The position numbers and the translations under genes are program-made. From contig OV884012.1 in the NCBI GenBank assembly GCA_930367205.1, positions 153,341,405 through 153,405,404 on the forward strand: a stretch of 64,000 nt of DNA. The letters run 5' to 3'. Numbering within the stretch: position 1 is the first letter of the stretch; the number at the start of each line of letters is the position of its first letter. The stretch is from Acanthosoma haemorrhoidale (taxonomy: Eukaryota; Arthropoda; Insecta; Hemiptera; Acanthosomatidae). The notes below the pieces were generated by a model that ran no database searches, was not told the DNA's origin, and saw only the letters and a list, made by a program, of their open reading frames with translations. Shown here piece after piece: positions 20,688-32,289 of the stretch.

Positions 20688-22667
20688 CTATAGAATAACC
20701 ACATGTATCTATTATTCAATGTCATAATGTTTAATTCTATAAACATTTTAAATGTCCAAAAAAAGCAGTAGCAAAGATAATCCAATCAATTATTTTTTGT
20801 TACCCAACTCTCAAAATCGCTAGTCTAATAACCCCCCCCCCCCACAAAAGATTTATTTTTATTATTGAAGTTATTATGATTATTTGTCAAAGGGAAAAAA
20901 TAGTAACATGGCTAGGATTCAAACCTGATGCGTTCTGATTATTGTTCATAGATACTGTCATTAGGAAGAATTTGGTAAAAGCTTATTAAGTTCAATCTGA
21001 TACAAGTTAATAATGTTTAAATTAATTTCAATATCAAAATTAACAATTCATCATGTGTAATATGAAGTATAAACATTTATAAAGTAGGAATTAAAAAAGA
21101 ATAATTGTATGTTAGTATAGCTCACTCGCCATGGATTAACTGTCTCTTGAAAAAGAATATTTTTAAGGTTTCAATAGTTTTGAGTCTTGATTGAAATTAT
21201 GTAATTTTTGGTTTGTATTTTTTAATTGGAATTACAAAAGTCTCTTTGTAGTCTAGCTGTTAGGATGCTGAATTCTAGCTATGGGTACCTGGGTATAATC
21301 ACTGGCTCACCCTATAGTATTTTCATTAGGGGATCGGTTTGGTTAGGGTAAACTGAGTCTCATGAAGATAAACAAGTAGCTGCCCAGAATAAAGAAATAT
21401 TGAATTTGATTAAGAAAGCAAAATGTAAGGGTGATTGGTAATGGCTAATGCTAATTTCACTAGCAACTCAGTAACAGCGTCCCCTACCATCTACCTTTGG
21501 TCCTACCTCTTTATGGGGAGTTAACATCCTGGAAAGAAATTTTTTTTTAAATGCATGCATAAACCAAACATAAATTTGGATGTCACCCCTAGACAAGGAA
21601 CTTGCTGGGTCCTATTTTTATTATCATTGAGATAATTATTTAGCTGTTTGATAATTAAGAGAAATTACTCATCTTATTTTGTAGAATGTCATTGCTTGGT
21701 TGAATCTGATTTTATGGCTGTGTTCAGACTCCTCTCTTATTATAAGAAAATAAATAAAAAAAGCAAGCCATAGGAGGAATGGTGGAAATTACCTTAAATC
21801 TTTCTGTTGACTTGATTACTTGTAAATTAGCCAAATTTTCAAAGATCTGTTATCTAAATATATGGAAAAATTTCAATGTTATGCTCTCAAAGATGAGTAG
21901 TGGCTTGTAAGATAGGTCAGTAATTACAAGGTGATGTCTTTTTAATGTTGACTATATGCTTTATATATATTTTTTACATTGTACCGTATTTATTAGTAGA
22001 GTGCAATGATAATATTGGATTTTAACTTAATACAAATCACCTATTTAAACTGTTAGTTATAAGAGTTGTGAATATATTTTTACAAATCCTGTATTTTACG
22101 TTTTATTTTCATAGATTTATTTTATACCAGGATATTTAGGTTCAATGTTCATTCATACTCCTAGTATATATATGTAATTTTTTCATGTAAGATTTGAGAG
22201 TATGAATATTTTTATTTATTTCTTGTTGATATAAATATTATCGACTTATCAGCCTAGAAAACGAAAATTAAGGTTCTGATATGATATCCTGATAACCAGC
22301 TATACTGGCACCATATGATTTAGTTCATAGTAACTATTCGATTTAAATAAAAATCACTAGTAAAGTATTTCCCAAATTTAAGAGATGTCTAATCCTGAAA
22401 TTGATAGTGATGTTAGTTGTAGTGTTAGCTTTAGATGCTCTCCTAGGTCAATTTATACTGAGATTGTATTCTTTTGACAAAACAATACTTGTTGTTTGGG
22501 CAAACTCCAAATTTACAGCATACATATTTTACTTTTTCACTCACTAACCATGAAAACGTTCTTATCGACTAGGGACACTGGGCTGACCACGCATTTTATA
22601 GTATATTTTTTATCTTTGTAGAATTTAGACTAAAATATAAAAAAAAAAATTCCCCCCCAAAATATGT
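20688..22667. other. 3' flank of SINA-2, non-coding
   Basis: Shared with the 3' flank of every SINA copy. It holds a C homopolymer (about 20832-20843) whose length differs between copies (12 to 14), the tRNA-like relic at 21248-21310, and a degraded copy of the possible LINE motif near 21540-21650. No gene seen. Confidence 0.45.
21248..21310 (+). repeat. tRNA-like SINE head or tRNA relic (SINA-2 flank)
   Basis: Mirror copy of 15344-15409, with the same box A-like and degraded box B-like segments. The duplicates at 34592, 48562 and 62882 occupy the same place about 560 bp downstream of each SINA stop. Confidence 0.4.
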
Positions 22668-23066
22668 CTATAAGGGTTTATAATAAGCAGCCACTTGACC
22701 ATGAAGATGGTTCTGATAGGGTTTCTAAATTAAATAAATTACTTTATGTCTTAAATGAAATCCTTGGTGAATGATGAACCATAGATGTAAATATGACTAT
22801 TGTTTGTATGTGAGTGTAGTAAATAGACCAACTATATATTTTATTATTTGTAAATGAACTCTTAACCTTTTCAAATAATAATGGTCTTATCACTGATACA
22901 AAAAATGAACTATCAAATTAGTTTAAAACAAAGGATATGGGTAATATCAAAAACTATATTGGAATTGACATAGATTTCAAACATTAAAAAATTATTGCTA
23001 GGAAAAAGATTTGTTTACCCAGCATAAAGAATATATTGTCGATCTGACCCAGTGAAATCTATTACA
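22668..23066 (+). mobile_element. Ty1/Copia RT relic (right arm)
   Basis: Mirror copy of the unit A relic: KQPLDHEDGSD-like segment, mutated FVNE active site, then MGNIKNYIGIDIDF. It is interrupted by stops. Confidence 0.65.
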
Positions 23067-23228
23067 CGATTCCTATAGGGTGCACCAACCGAAAATGCTT
23101 TTAAGTGTTGGTACCCCCCCCCCCCCCCCCACAGCATCAAACTTATAACTATTGGTGTGATCTTAACTAAACCACTTGTTTTGGGTCAAATCAGGCTTGA
23201 CAGAGAAAAGTAAGTCTATTCAAAGGAA

Positions 23229-23310
23229 TATGTTATTATACTGTTTGGGAAACAAAGGGGTAGAGCTGCTAACATCATTCGGGTTGAGTAATGCCAGGGT
23301 AACACATAAC
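23229..23310 (+). mobile_element. Gypsy-type gag relic (right arm)
   Basis: Short frame matching the LLYCLGDKGVELLTSFGLS pattern seen intact in unit B (37360-37440). It resembles the gag N-terminal region of K02A2.6-like Gypsy elements (LLYCMGDEADDILTSFGL pattern, from memory). In this copy the Asp is changed (GNKGVELL). Confidence 0.35.
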
Positions 23311-23489
23311 TCTACCCTAGTAATCAACCCTTACTGCCCTGCCAATTAGAGAAGGCGGGCTGGATACATTGGGCTGAATGGAGTAATGTGTGTGTTTGGG
23401 TGCGGTGGACCCTTTTACAGTCTGTTCATCAGTTATCGTTCCTCGACATAACTCCTTGTATGCATCTAACAAATGGTCGCTTAGACCTA

Positions 23490-23620
23490 CCTATCGCTAA
23501 GAAAATTAACAGTTGTAACAGATCACAATACAACATACAGTAATGACAAACCTCATTTCACCTGGCTCATATTTATGTCAGTAACGACTATGCGATATGT
23601 GTTATTCTCCTATGTTTTGG
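23490..23620 (+). repeat. Internal inverted repeat arm at flipped junction (right arm)
   Basis: Corresponds to arm 2 of unit A in mirrored position. It is followed by CATCTGATATACC, the sequence that follows arm 1 in unit A. The interior beyond is therefore inverted relative to the palindrome. Confidence 0.8.
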
Positions 23621-25649
23621 CATCTGATATACCCTCAATATCAACTATTTTACAGAACAATTCCAACTATTAATTTTTTTATTTGTATTTTATAACTCTA
23701 GAAAATATTCTTAACAAATGAAAAAAAGAATATAAATTTTATGATAAGTTATCAAGATTAGAATAAATCACTTGTTTTAAGTATTATTAACGGTTGCTAG
23801 CATAAATAAACTTATTGTATTGTTATGACCACTAGTATCACACTCCTGCTCTCCTGGCTCTCCTTTAAGAGAGTAAACTTCTCAAATTCGAAAATTAATT
23901 TTATCATAAACATCAATCTAAGGGAAAAATAGTTACAATAAAGTGATCCCCTAAAGTCCTACGTCCTTATATATGGAAAGGTGATATTAATGCATAACAA
24001 ATATCTAAATTATATTTTCATCTGACTGCAATGATAAGCCTCTGGTGGACGAAAAAAGGACATAATAATGGTAAAAGTTATAAAGAAGTGTATTTAATTA
24101 GGAGAAATGACTTATATTGCTATGATCAAAATGGTAGTTTAGTAGTAACCACTTGATGTAGTATATATTTTAAGCATATTTTTTCTTATAGTCCTTTCAG
24201 TTAATTTCTCAGGCCATAATTACCCAACAATACAATTTCCATGATGCTAAGGTAAGTGTTGATATGAAACCTCCCTGTAATGGTGCATATTTGGATAATT
24301 GTATATTTTTTTTAATTGAGTGGTAATTTGGGTTGATTAATTGATTAAGTAATTACTCATAACCTACCTTAGGCTCTGAATTAAATACATCTCTTCAAAC
24401 TGAAGATGGTAGTATATCATTTTTGATTGTAGTATCGGACTATAGCCCAAAATGGCTTAAAGATATGAAAAAATAGTATCAAAGAAGAATACCTTCCTTT
24501 CCTGGTCGCTACTGAAGAAAATTATGAAGATTTTATAAGGCATATCTTCTTTTAGGTAAATTCCGCAGACTTCCGAACACCTCAAGAGTCAATCCAAGAA
24601 AGTGGTTTCCAATTACTTTCCCATAGCTTAATTCCAAAACATTTGGAGTCCAGAAAACTTGAGTCTCCCCACCGCAACACCCTACATCGCCCTCCACCTT
24701 CCGCCCACTACAAAATACTCCCAGGACTATACTAATCTAAGCTACCTGCTCTGCTTAATAAAACGTTTCTTTGGTATATGGTATACTGGTGGATACCAGT
24801 AAAATGGAGTACATAAATATTAATCAATTTTTTTTTTATCAAGATATTCAAAATACATGAAAATCAACAAAAGGTATATAAAAATTCATAACGGCTACTG
24901 GATAAAGTTCATGATGGTTAATATTGAATAGAGAAAAATGGCACGTTTTATTTTTAAGATCCTTCCTCAACTTTGCAGTCAAGCTAGTTGTAGGTGATTC
25001 TCATTATCCTGATGTTGTTAAGCTGGTCGGTCATCTGGGAGTCAAGATCTCTCTACTGGCTCTTAATAAAGTCCATTTTTTCGAATGCGGCCCACACACA
25101 CACACACAAGTTGAGCCAAACCTGGTACACAATGTTATTGCTGAATCTTTCAGTTCTTTATTAACACTTTTCATCCAAAATTAGTCACTCCCTTGAGTTT
25201 TTTCGAACTTGAGCATAAATGTCTTTTGAAACCACATCTCTCTTAAAGGCAAGTAATTCCAACTGTAGGACTCAGAGAGAGCGAATTTCTTAATCTCAGC
25301 TTTCTTAAAGCATGACTTTTCTTCATCCCCTCTCTTCCCAGTTTACGACTCGATTCTTGTCTAGGGCCTAAGAAATTAATCTGTGTCAGCTAAAATCTCT
25401 GTCAAAAGTTGTGTATTCCTTGTATATGAAGAAGCAGATAATAATTAATAATACTGAAAAACGTCCAATAGAGTCAATGATATCCTTTATTATTCTCAAC
25501 TAACGCATTTATAGCATCCAGCATTAACTCTTTTTCAATATGTTTGGCAAGAGTCCAATAAACACGTAATAAAGCTTCTGAACACTATCATGGTTTAGTC
25601 ATAGATTGGTACATGATTTGTGCTGATGATATGTAGATTGAACATAAAG
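23621..25649 (+). other. 2.03-kb interior segment in inverted orientation
   Basis: Collinear and same-strand with 10019-12078 of unit A, although a palindromic arm should carry it reversed. The second inverted-repeat arm and the rest of the cassette, including the ankyrin gene, are missing after 25649 (AACATAAAG, then unrelated TACGAATT). A CA repeat (near 25095) and a chance 86-codon frame (24924-25184) are present. No gene is supported. Confidence 0.7.
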
Positions 25650-25930
25650 TACGAATTTTATATTTCTGGAAGTTACTTCTGTGGCGGGAGAAGTTACCTA
25701 CGCTTATGATTACCGCCTATATGGTCCATTGTCTACTGAAACACTATTATTTTCTGATATTCATAATTTTGTTGCAGTCCACTATTTGGTGACTATTGCT
25801 CTAGGGATTCAGTAGACTAGAAGGAATTAATCATGTAAAGCGCTGTCTAATGGATAACCCTGTCTGACCAGTACAGGATAGTAAGAACATGTTGCTTGAT
25901 GTGTAGTAATATTGATCGATCGCTTGTCCT
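25650..25930. other. Unique non-coding stretch
   Basis: Single-copy within this window, lying between the broken right cassette and the small ORF. No motif recognised. Confidence 0.3.
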
Positions 25931-26221
25931 CTATAGTTTGTTTCGAGCGTATTTCCAGGAGGCAAAGGAATAGTCTATATCATCTATCAGCTGGGAGATG
26001 ATATCGAAACTTGAAGTGATTCGCTTTTTTAAGTTCGGGATAGGTGGTCCTGGGCAAAGCGGGAATGGGTTATTTGGTACATGAACAAGATAGAAGGAAT
26101 GAATTAGGATGAATGTGGCATGACAGAACCCTTTTTGGCATTTCAAATCTTCCACGAGGGCCATAGCCCCAAGGCATATTAAAAGTGACGATGCCCCAAT
26201 AATAAGATAAAAATTGTGCAT
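25931..26221 (-). CDS. Hypothetical small protein with signal-peptide-like N-terminus
   Basis: A 96-residue open frame from the ATG at 26221 to the TAG at 25931-25933. The first 25 residues form a hydrophobic stretch (FYLIIGASSLLICLGAMAL) typical of a secretory signal, followed by VEDLK and cysteines spaced CQKGFC, then a proline-rich PLCPGPPIP segment. No homologous family is recognised. It lies downstream of the BEL/Pao fragment on the same strand, so it could be retroelement sequence or a chance frame rather than a host gene. It does not occur in the other cassettes. Confidence 0.3.
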   Translation of the reverse strand: MHNFYLIIGASSLLICLGAMALVEDLKCQKGFCHATFILIHSFYLVHVPNNPFPLCPGPPIPNLKKRITSSFDIISQLIDDIDYSFASWKYARNKL

Positions 26222-26296
26222 TTTCAAATGTGGTTGCTAACCTCAGTGTACAAAAAAGCACAGCAATTATAAGCTAGAAGTAGACATAGTTAATTG

Positions 26297-28254
26297 TTAA
26301 TTTATTCGTATATTCTTCTTTGCCGTTAATAAAAAAGTTCTTTTAAAACGAACATCAGACAGATCGAAATCAGACAACAAGAAAATAGAGGTTGGTTTTA
26401 ATCGTTGTGTAAGGAGTTGAACAGATTGCAAAAGGTTGACAAGAAGTAGAGCAGCGCATAGCTCTAGCCTTGGAATTGAAAGGGTTTTCAATGGAGCTAA
26501 TCGGGTTTTAGCGATCATCAGATGGGTATCCACTTTTTCTAATTGATCCTGAGAACGAAGATAAATAACCGCATAACCTAAAGGAGATGCGTCAGCGAAT
26601 CCCACAACAGATATGTCTGCTGGGGAGCGTGGTTTAAGACCACTAGGAATCTTATAATAGTGGGTGGAATTGGGTCATCCCAATCGAGTTTCTCTGACCA
26701 TATAGTTGAAGAATCGCCATTGCTTTGAAGATGACTCGGACGCAATATCCTAAAGGATCATACATCCTGGCAATAGTTGAAAGGAAGCCTCGTTTGGTTA
26801 AAACCAAATCTCTTAGATGTGCACGATATGTAAAATTATCCTGTTGAGGATCCCACTGCATTCTGAGTATTTTCACCACGTTATTTTCTAAATTAAAAAG
26901 AGATCATTGGCTTAGGCTCATTCACAAAAACTGGTTCTAAGAGTTCCATTGCATTGCTGCACCACTTTTTAAATTTAAAACCTCCTCCACTCATCAAGGT
27001 TACGAGTTCTCTTTGAAGTGTCAGTGCCTTTTCTAACGTTTCAGCACCAGTTAATAAATCGTCAACCTGCATTTCCTCTAACGATGCTCGAGACGCATTA
27101 GGAAACTTGTTTCCTTCATATGCAATGAGTAGTTGTATTACTCGAATATTTGCTAAAAAGGAGATCATGAAAGTCCGAACGGTAAACACTTAAATTCCAA
27201 TTTTGCTGGTTGATTGAAACTTTCGGCTCTAAAAAATAAATGAAGAAAGGAACGATCCTCGGAGGCAATCAAAATCTGCAAATACATTTGACAAATATCG
27301 GCTGTCATAACTATTTGCGGTAATCGAAATTTTAACAACACATCTGTGATCGCAGGTTGTAGTTTAGGACCACAAAGTAGGTAATCATTGAGGGACCCAT
27401 TAACGGTGGAAGCCGAACCATCAAAAACTATACGCAATTTGGTGCTTGTGCTCTTTTTTAATACACAGTGGTGCGGAATAAAATATTTCCCCGTTTTAGA
27501 ACTGGCCGATAAATAACATTTTTTCAAATATTCTTCGAAAACCGTTCCCTATTCTAATTTTAGGGATGGTCCTCGTTCAAATTACGTTTCCAAGTTTTTA
27601 AAACGTTTCAAGGCCATGAACCTGGAGCTTTTTAAGTTGAGAGGTTGCGTTTTAAAGGGTAAACGGACCATGTATCTACCTGAGGGTGTTCCAGAGTGCG
27701 TCCTTTCAAAATGATTTTCACTTTTTACATCAAGCGGATTGCTTCTCTGAACATCACTTATCTCCTCATTCAAGTCCGTATTATCATGAATCATGGAAGA
27801 GAACGTATCCTTAAACGAAGGCCAATCTGAAATATTGCCTGAAAAAGTTGGAATATTAATTGTGGGAAGGCGTAATTGCCAATATTCTTCGCCTCTTTCA
27901 ACTATTGATCTATTTCCAGTGGATTCCGATCCCTTAGGGGCAATAGAAAAACCCAATGCTATCGCTTCGTAATAGCTGGCACGGACTTCTTTATAAACCA
28001 GGTAGTATTCTGTTAAGGGCTTCTTCAACCTTTTTACTACCCTTCTCAAACTCGAACAACACGCTGAAAACTTCTCATAAGCACTGTCTAGTCGAGAAAG
28101 GCGAGCAGCGAAGATTTTTTGTTTGGCTTAGTCAGTTCCTATTAATAGCCCAGTGGTTTTAGTTTCATTAATATCATCAGCTAAGTCCTTGAATTCATCG
28201 CTAAGAGCATCAATTTGCTCTTATGAATCATCCTGGTTAACTTTCAGAGGCATG
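26297..28254 (-). mobile_element. BEL/Pao retrotransposon relic: gag fused to pol
   Basis: On the minus strand from an ATG near 28254: a gag-like coiled N-terminus with two stops; a DUF1759-type segment (LRLPTINIPTFSGNISDWPS, about 27880); then a direct join to pol sequence (TPSGRYMVRLPF, SSRFMALKRF). RT follows in several frames: YFIPHHCVLK, KLRIVFDGSA, TADICQMYLQI, then QVDDLLTGAET where YVDD is expected, LTKRGFLSTIARMYDPLGY, and the RNase H start GFADASPLGYAVIYL with TLSIPRLELCAALLL. Protease and the zinc-knuckle region are deleted, integrase is absent, and at least five frame breaks occur. Dead relic, single copy in this window. Confidence 0.85.
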
Positions 28255-28640
28255 TTGATGGCAGAAATTTAGCAATAAGCAAAAAGGTACCAATTAAATA
28301 ACAAATCTTGTGAGTGGGAAAAGGATTATACAAGAGGATCAAAACGGAATGTTGTAAATACAATTACTTTTTACTGAAATCACAATATCCGGACCGGAGG
28401 GCCAAAAATATGTGTAAGAAGGGGCTAGTAATATTAATTCGCCCATCTTCTATCCCGTGCAAATCACCGGCTGTGAAATTCAATAAAAAGCCTATCCCGC
28501 TAGAATACAAATAATAACAGATGAGAACAATCGTAAAATGTGCAGAATGCTGACCACCAAGTGATGAATATCTATAAATCATGTTAAATGTGGTGTATGA
28601 TTTCTTAATTACTCAAGAACTTGATTTTGGGGGTTAAACC
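28255..28640. repeat. Left edge of repeat module with a reversed 183-bp unit
   Basis: From about 28515 to 28640 one partial 183-bp unit lies in reverse orientation (ATGCTGACCACCAAGTGATG). Bases 28255-28514 show nothing recognisable. Confidence 0.5.
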
Positions 28641-28936
28641 ATTTTTTGAGCTAAACATTTTTGTTACAATATGATATCTTCAATTAAATTTAGTTCAATA
28701 GTTAATAAGCACAATTTTAGTAACAGGCTGATACAGGGTGAGTCACTACAGACCCATTGATTTACAACCTTCTTTGTCCACAGCCAAACCCAGGTATGTA
28801 CTGGTCCGCCCTTATTTGAGCAATAGTCCCATACGAAATTAATTCAATCGTAAACTGTCAATGTAAACCTCCGTTTTTAAAAAAAGTGGAAACGCCGATA
28901 ATAAAATAGTAAGGAACAGGCCAATAGTGGGAAAGA
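28641..28936 (+). repeat. Module segment repeated at 31495-31781
   Basis: About 290 bp (TTACAATATGATATCTTC through GGCCAATAGTGGGAAAGA) recur in direct orientation at about 31495-31781, and in reverse at 45525-45800 and 59842-60117. In the reversed copies a chance 60-codon frame spans it. It always abuts 183-bp repeats. Confidence 0.7.
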
Positions 28937-29460
28937 GTAATTAAGACATCATACACCACATTTATTATGATTTATGGATATTCATCACTTGGTGGTCAGC
29001 ATTCTGCACATTGTGCGATCGTTCTCATCTCTTATTATTCGTATTCTAGCGGGTTACGACATGTTCCACAAAAACGTTTAACACCGAAAATGATTTAACC
29101 CTAAAAATCATGTTCCCGAGTAATTAAGACATCATACACCACATTCAAGATGATTTATAGATATTCCTTACTTGGTGGTCAGCATTTTCTACATTTTACG
29201 ATCATTCTCACCTATTATTATTCGTATTCTAGCGGGTTACGACATGTTCAACGTAAACGTTTAAAACCGAAAATGATTTAACTCCAAAAATCATGTTCCC
29301 GAGTAATTAAGACATGATACGCCAAATTTAACATCATTTATAGATATTCCGTACTTGGTGGTCAGCGTTCGGCTCATTTTGCGATCGTTTTCATCTATTA
29401 TTATTCGTATGTTATCGAGTTAGCCCATGTTCGGCAAACAGGTTTAATTGTAGAGGGTAA
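28937..29460 (+). repeat. 183-bp tandem repeat, cluster 1 (about three units)
   Basis: GTAATTAAGACAT starts recur at 28937, 29120 and 29303, an exact 183-bp spacing. The unit includes ACTTGGTGGTCAGCATTC, CGATCGTTCTCATC, ATTCTAGCGGGTTACGACAT and ATGATTTAAC. The last unit diverges near its end. No coding potential. Confidence 0.85.
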
Positions 29461-29960
29461 AAGGAAGCATATTGCCTTAGGACTTTTGTAACAGGAACTT
29501 AATGTTAGACTCTTTCTTGGTTTTACCTTCAGAATTCCTTTGTTTTTGATTTTTAAAATCGGAAACCCTTAGTTTTTATTTTGTCTGTTCTGTATTTTAC
29601 AAGCCCCTGTTTGGCCTATAATCATGGAAATTTATTTACAGATTTCATTTTATTACTAGAATTTATGAAAATACTGAACTAAATTCAATTGAAGATATCA
29701 TATTTTTCAAATATTTGTTGTCAAATAAATGCGAAAAACATAGGTGGTAACAGGCTTTTAATTAATTGTTTGGTAATAAACAAATAGATAATTCGCTATC
29801 ATATTGACTAGGATTTCAAATCACTGATCTATTTGGCCTTATTCATAATATGAAAACATTATTGCTAGATCAGGTAACGGATGAGTCACCGATGAGTCAG
29901 GGACATGGTTTACAACCTTTTTTGTGACAATGCAACATACCTGACGTGACCCGATCTGAA
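29440..29960 (+). repeat. Module inverted-repeat arm (partner about 32290-32770)
   Basis: About 500 bp (from TTAATTGTAGAGGGTAAAAG to CAACATACCTGACGTG) recur in reverse complement at about 32290-32770, and in direct orientation at about 44513-45020 and 58830-59337. The outer edge reads GGCAATATGCTTCC. This could be the terminal repeat of a large foldback-type element, but I did not find a transposase. Confidence 0.65.
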
Positions 29961-31139
29961 ATATTGTCATCATTTATTAAGTTATAGCCAAAGAAAAATA
30001 TAATAAAGAACTTACAATAATTAATCGTTAATAATACCAGTACCTCATCTAATAATTAATGATTAGGTCTCGGATATAAAGTACTTTTCGTTCAAGAGAA
30101 ACTAAATTCTCAACGAATTTTGAATGCTAAGTCCAAATTCTGAAATCCTTTTATTTTACTATTTCACATTTCAGCAGATTGATTTTAAGTTTTCCATCGG
30201 AATTTGATTTATTTGTTTAAAGTCAGTGAATTATTTGAATTGTAAAGCAAAATTACCCAATTAACAAATGTTTAGGTCTAATTTAAGCTAAAATGTCCAG
30301 CTCAGGCCAAATTGGAGATTTGGCTAGATCACTAGAAATTAATTTGCGCTAAAGCTAACGAACATCTGATTTGGGGGATTGTTGACTCAACACAGCATTA
30401 TAGCTCGTGGAAAATGTTGACAAAAGAGTGTGTGCTCAGGAAGACGTTTCAATCGCCACCAAAAATGCTGAAAGCTAGTTTATTGACAAAATTATTCAGT
30501 CAATTTTATATTGGCTAACGTGTAGTTTTTAATCTCACTGCTTTATTAGTCAACAAAAAAATATAGGGATGCTAACCTAACTCAACAGGTTCCAAATTCT
30601 TGTATCCTAGTCCTGTCACTATATACATGAATTAACTTTTCTATATTTTATTCCAAATAAATTGTTTATCTGTAAAGTAAGTGTTGAACAAGTAACACCC
30701 TACATTTGGATCAGGTAAATCATTTTGAAAACAAGCCCACCTAATTGCACCACTACTTCAGGTTGTAAGATTAACGTGTATGGTATGCAAGGGTGAGATA
30801 TTGAAATTATGGGTGTTCATAATGTACAGAAGTTGTTGTCAACTCTCATCCTTTCATTATGTAAAGATTAATATATATGTGAAAAATATGATATCTTCAA
30901 CTAAATTTAGTTCAGTTTTTTTCATAAAATCTAATAATAAGATGGAATCTGTAGATAAACCGAGGCTTGCAATATGCAGAATATAAAAAGTAAAAAACTA
31001 AGGGTTTCCGATTTTAAAAATCAAAAACAAATAAATCCTGAAGATAAAACCAAGAAAAAGTCAAACATTAAGTTCCTTTTTCAAACGTCCTTAGGCAATA
31101 TGCTCCCTTAAACCTCTACAATTAAACCTGTTTGCACAA
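29961..31139. other. Module interior, non-coding
   Basis: AT-rich. Contains a segment (about 30449-30570) that recurs at 45015-45140 and 59332-59457, and in reverse at 32160-32290; part of the terminal-arm sequence recurs in reverse at about 30985-31140. A 68-codon frame at 30780 is not supported as a gene. Confidence 0.45.
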
Positions 31140-31480
31140 CATGTGCTAGCTGGATGACATACGAATAATAATAAATGACAAAGCTTGTACAATGTGCAGA
31201 ATGGTGTCAATCAAGTAATGGATATCTATAAATCATGTTTAAATGTCGTGTATGATGTCTTATTTACTCAAGAACATGATTTCGGGCGTTAAATCATTTT
31301 TTGTGTTGAACATTTTTGTTGCACATGTCCTAACCCGATAAAATACGAATATAAATTGATGAGAACAATCGTAAAATGTGCAGAATGCTGATCACCAAGT
31401 AAGGAATATCTATCAATTATCTTACATGTGGTGTATAATGTTTTAGTTACTCGGGAACATGATTTTGGGGGTTAATTTAT
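31140..31480 (-). repeat. 183-bp tandem repeat in reverse orientation (about two units)
   Basis: Reverse-strand units containing GTGCAGAATGCTGATCACC and CAAGTAAGGAATATC. More diverged than cluster 1. Confidence 0.7.
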
Positions 31481-31781
31481 TAATTAATTTTTTGTGCTAA
31501 ACGTTTTTGTCATAATATGATATCTTCAATTAAATTTGGTTCAGTAGTTGATAAGCACAATTTTAGTAAACGGCTGATACCGGGTGAGTCACTACAGACC
31601 CATTGATTTACAACCTTATTTGTCCACAGCAAAACCCAGGTATGTACTGGTCAGCTCTTATTTGAGCAATAGTCCCATACGAAATAAACCAATCTTAAAC
31701 TGTCAATGTAAACCTCCGTTTTTAAAAGAAGTGGAAACGCCAATAATAAAATAGTAAGGAACAGGCCAATAGTGGGAAAGA

Positions 31782-32160
31782 GTAACTAAGACATCATACA
31801 CCACATTCAAGATGATTTATGGATATTCATCACTTGGTGGTCAGCATTCGGCTCATTGTAGGAGCGTTATCATCTATAATTATCCGTATTCTAGCGGGTT
31901 AGGACATGTTCAACAAAAAAATTTAACACCAAAAATGATTTAACCCTAAAACTCATGTTCCCGAGTAATTAAGACATGATACACCATATTTAAGATGATT
32001 TATGGATATTCATCACTTGGTGGTCAGCATTCTGCACATTGTGCGATCGTTCTCATCTATTATTATTTCTATTCTAGCGGGTTACGACATGTTCAACAAA
32101 AACGTTTGAAATTAAAAATGATTTAACTCCAAAAATCATTTTCCCGAGTAATTAGGATAT
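31782..32160 (+). repeat. 183-bp tandem repeat, cluster 2 (two units)
   Basis: Unit starts at 31782, 31965 and a terminal partial at 32148, again exactly 183 bp apart. The copy after 32148 breaks off into the segment shared with 45140-45015 in reverse. Confidence 0.85.
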
Positions 32161-32289
32161 AGTATCCCTATGTTTTTTTGTTGTCGAATAAGTCAGTGAG
32201 ATTAAAAACTATACGTTGGCCAATATAAAATTGACTGAATAATTTTGTTAACTAGCTTTCAGCATTTTTGGTGGCGATTGAAACGTCAG

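Larger units (their letters stand above)
18953..23620. repeat. Large palindrome, right arm (SINA-2)
   Basis: Mirror of 12079-17703 with about 0.98 kb deleted at 22492-22493. It contains SINA-2, the tRNA-like relic (21248), the Copia relic (22668) and a gag-like relic (23229). After 23620 the order stops being mirrored. Confidence 0.9.

Noticed and set aside
21248..21310. Functional tRNA gene
   Set aside because: Box A is recognisable but box B is degraded and acceptor and anticodon stems do not pair convincingly; a SINE or tRNA relic is the better call.
24924..25184. 86-codon frame in the flipped segment
   Set aside because: Broken by stops or frameshifts in the other copies of the same DNA and contains a CA microsatellite.
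28937..29460. CRISPR-like regular spacing
   Set aside because: Units are 183 bp with no short repeat/unique spacer pattern and no cas genes; the DNA is eukaryotic satellite-type.
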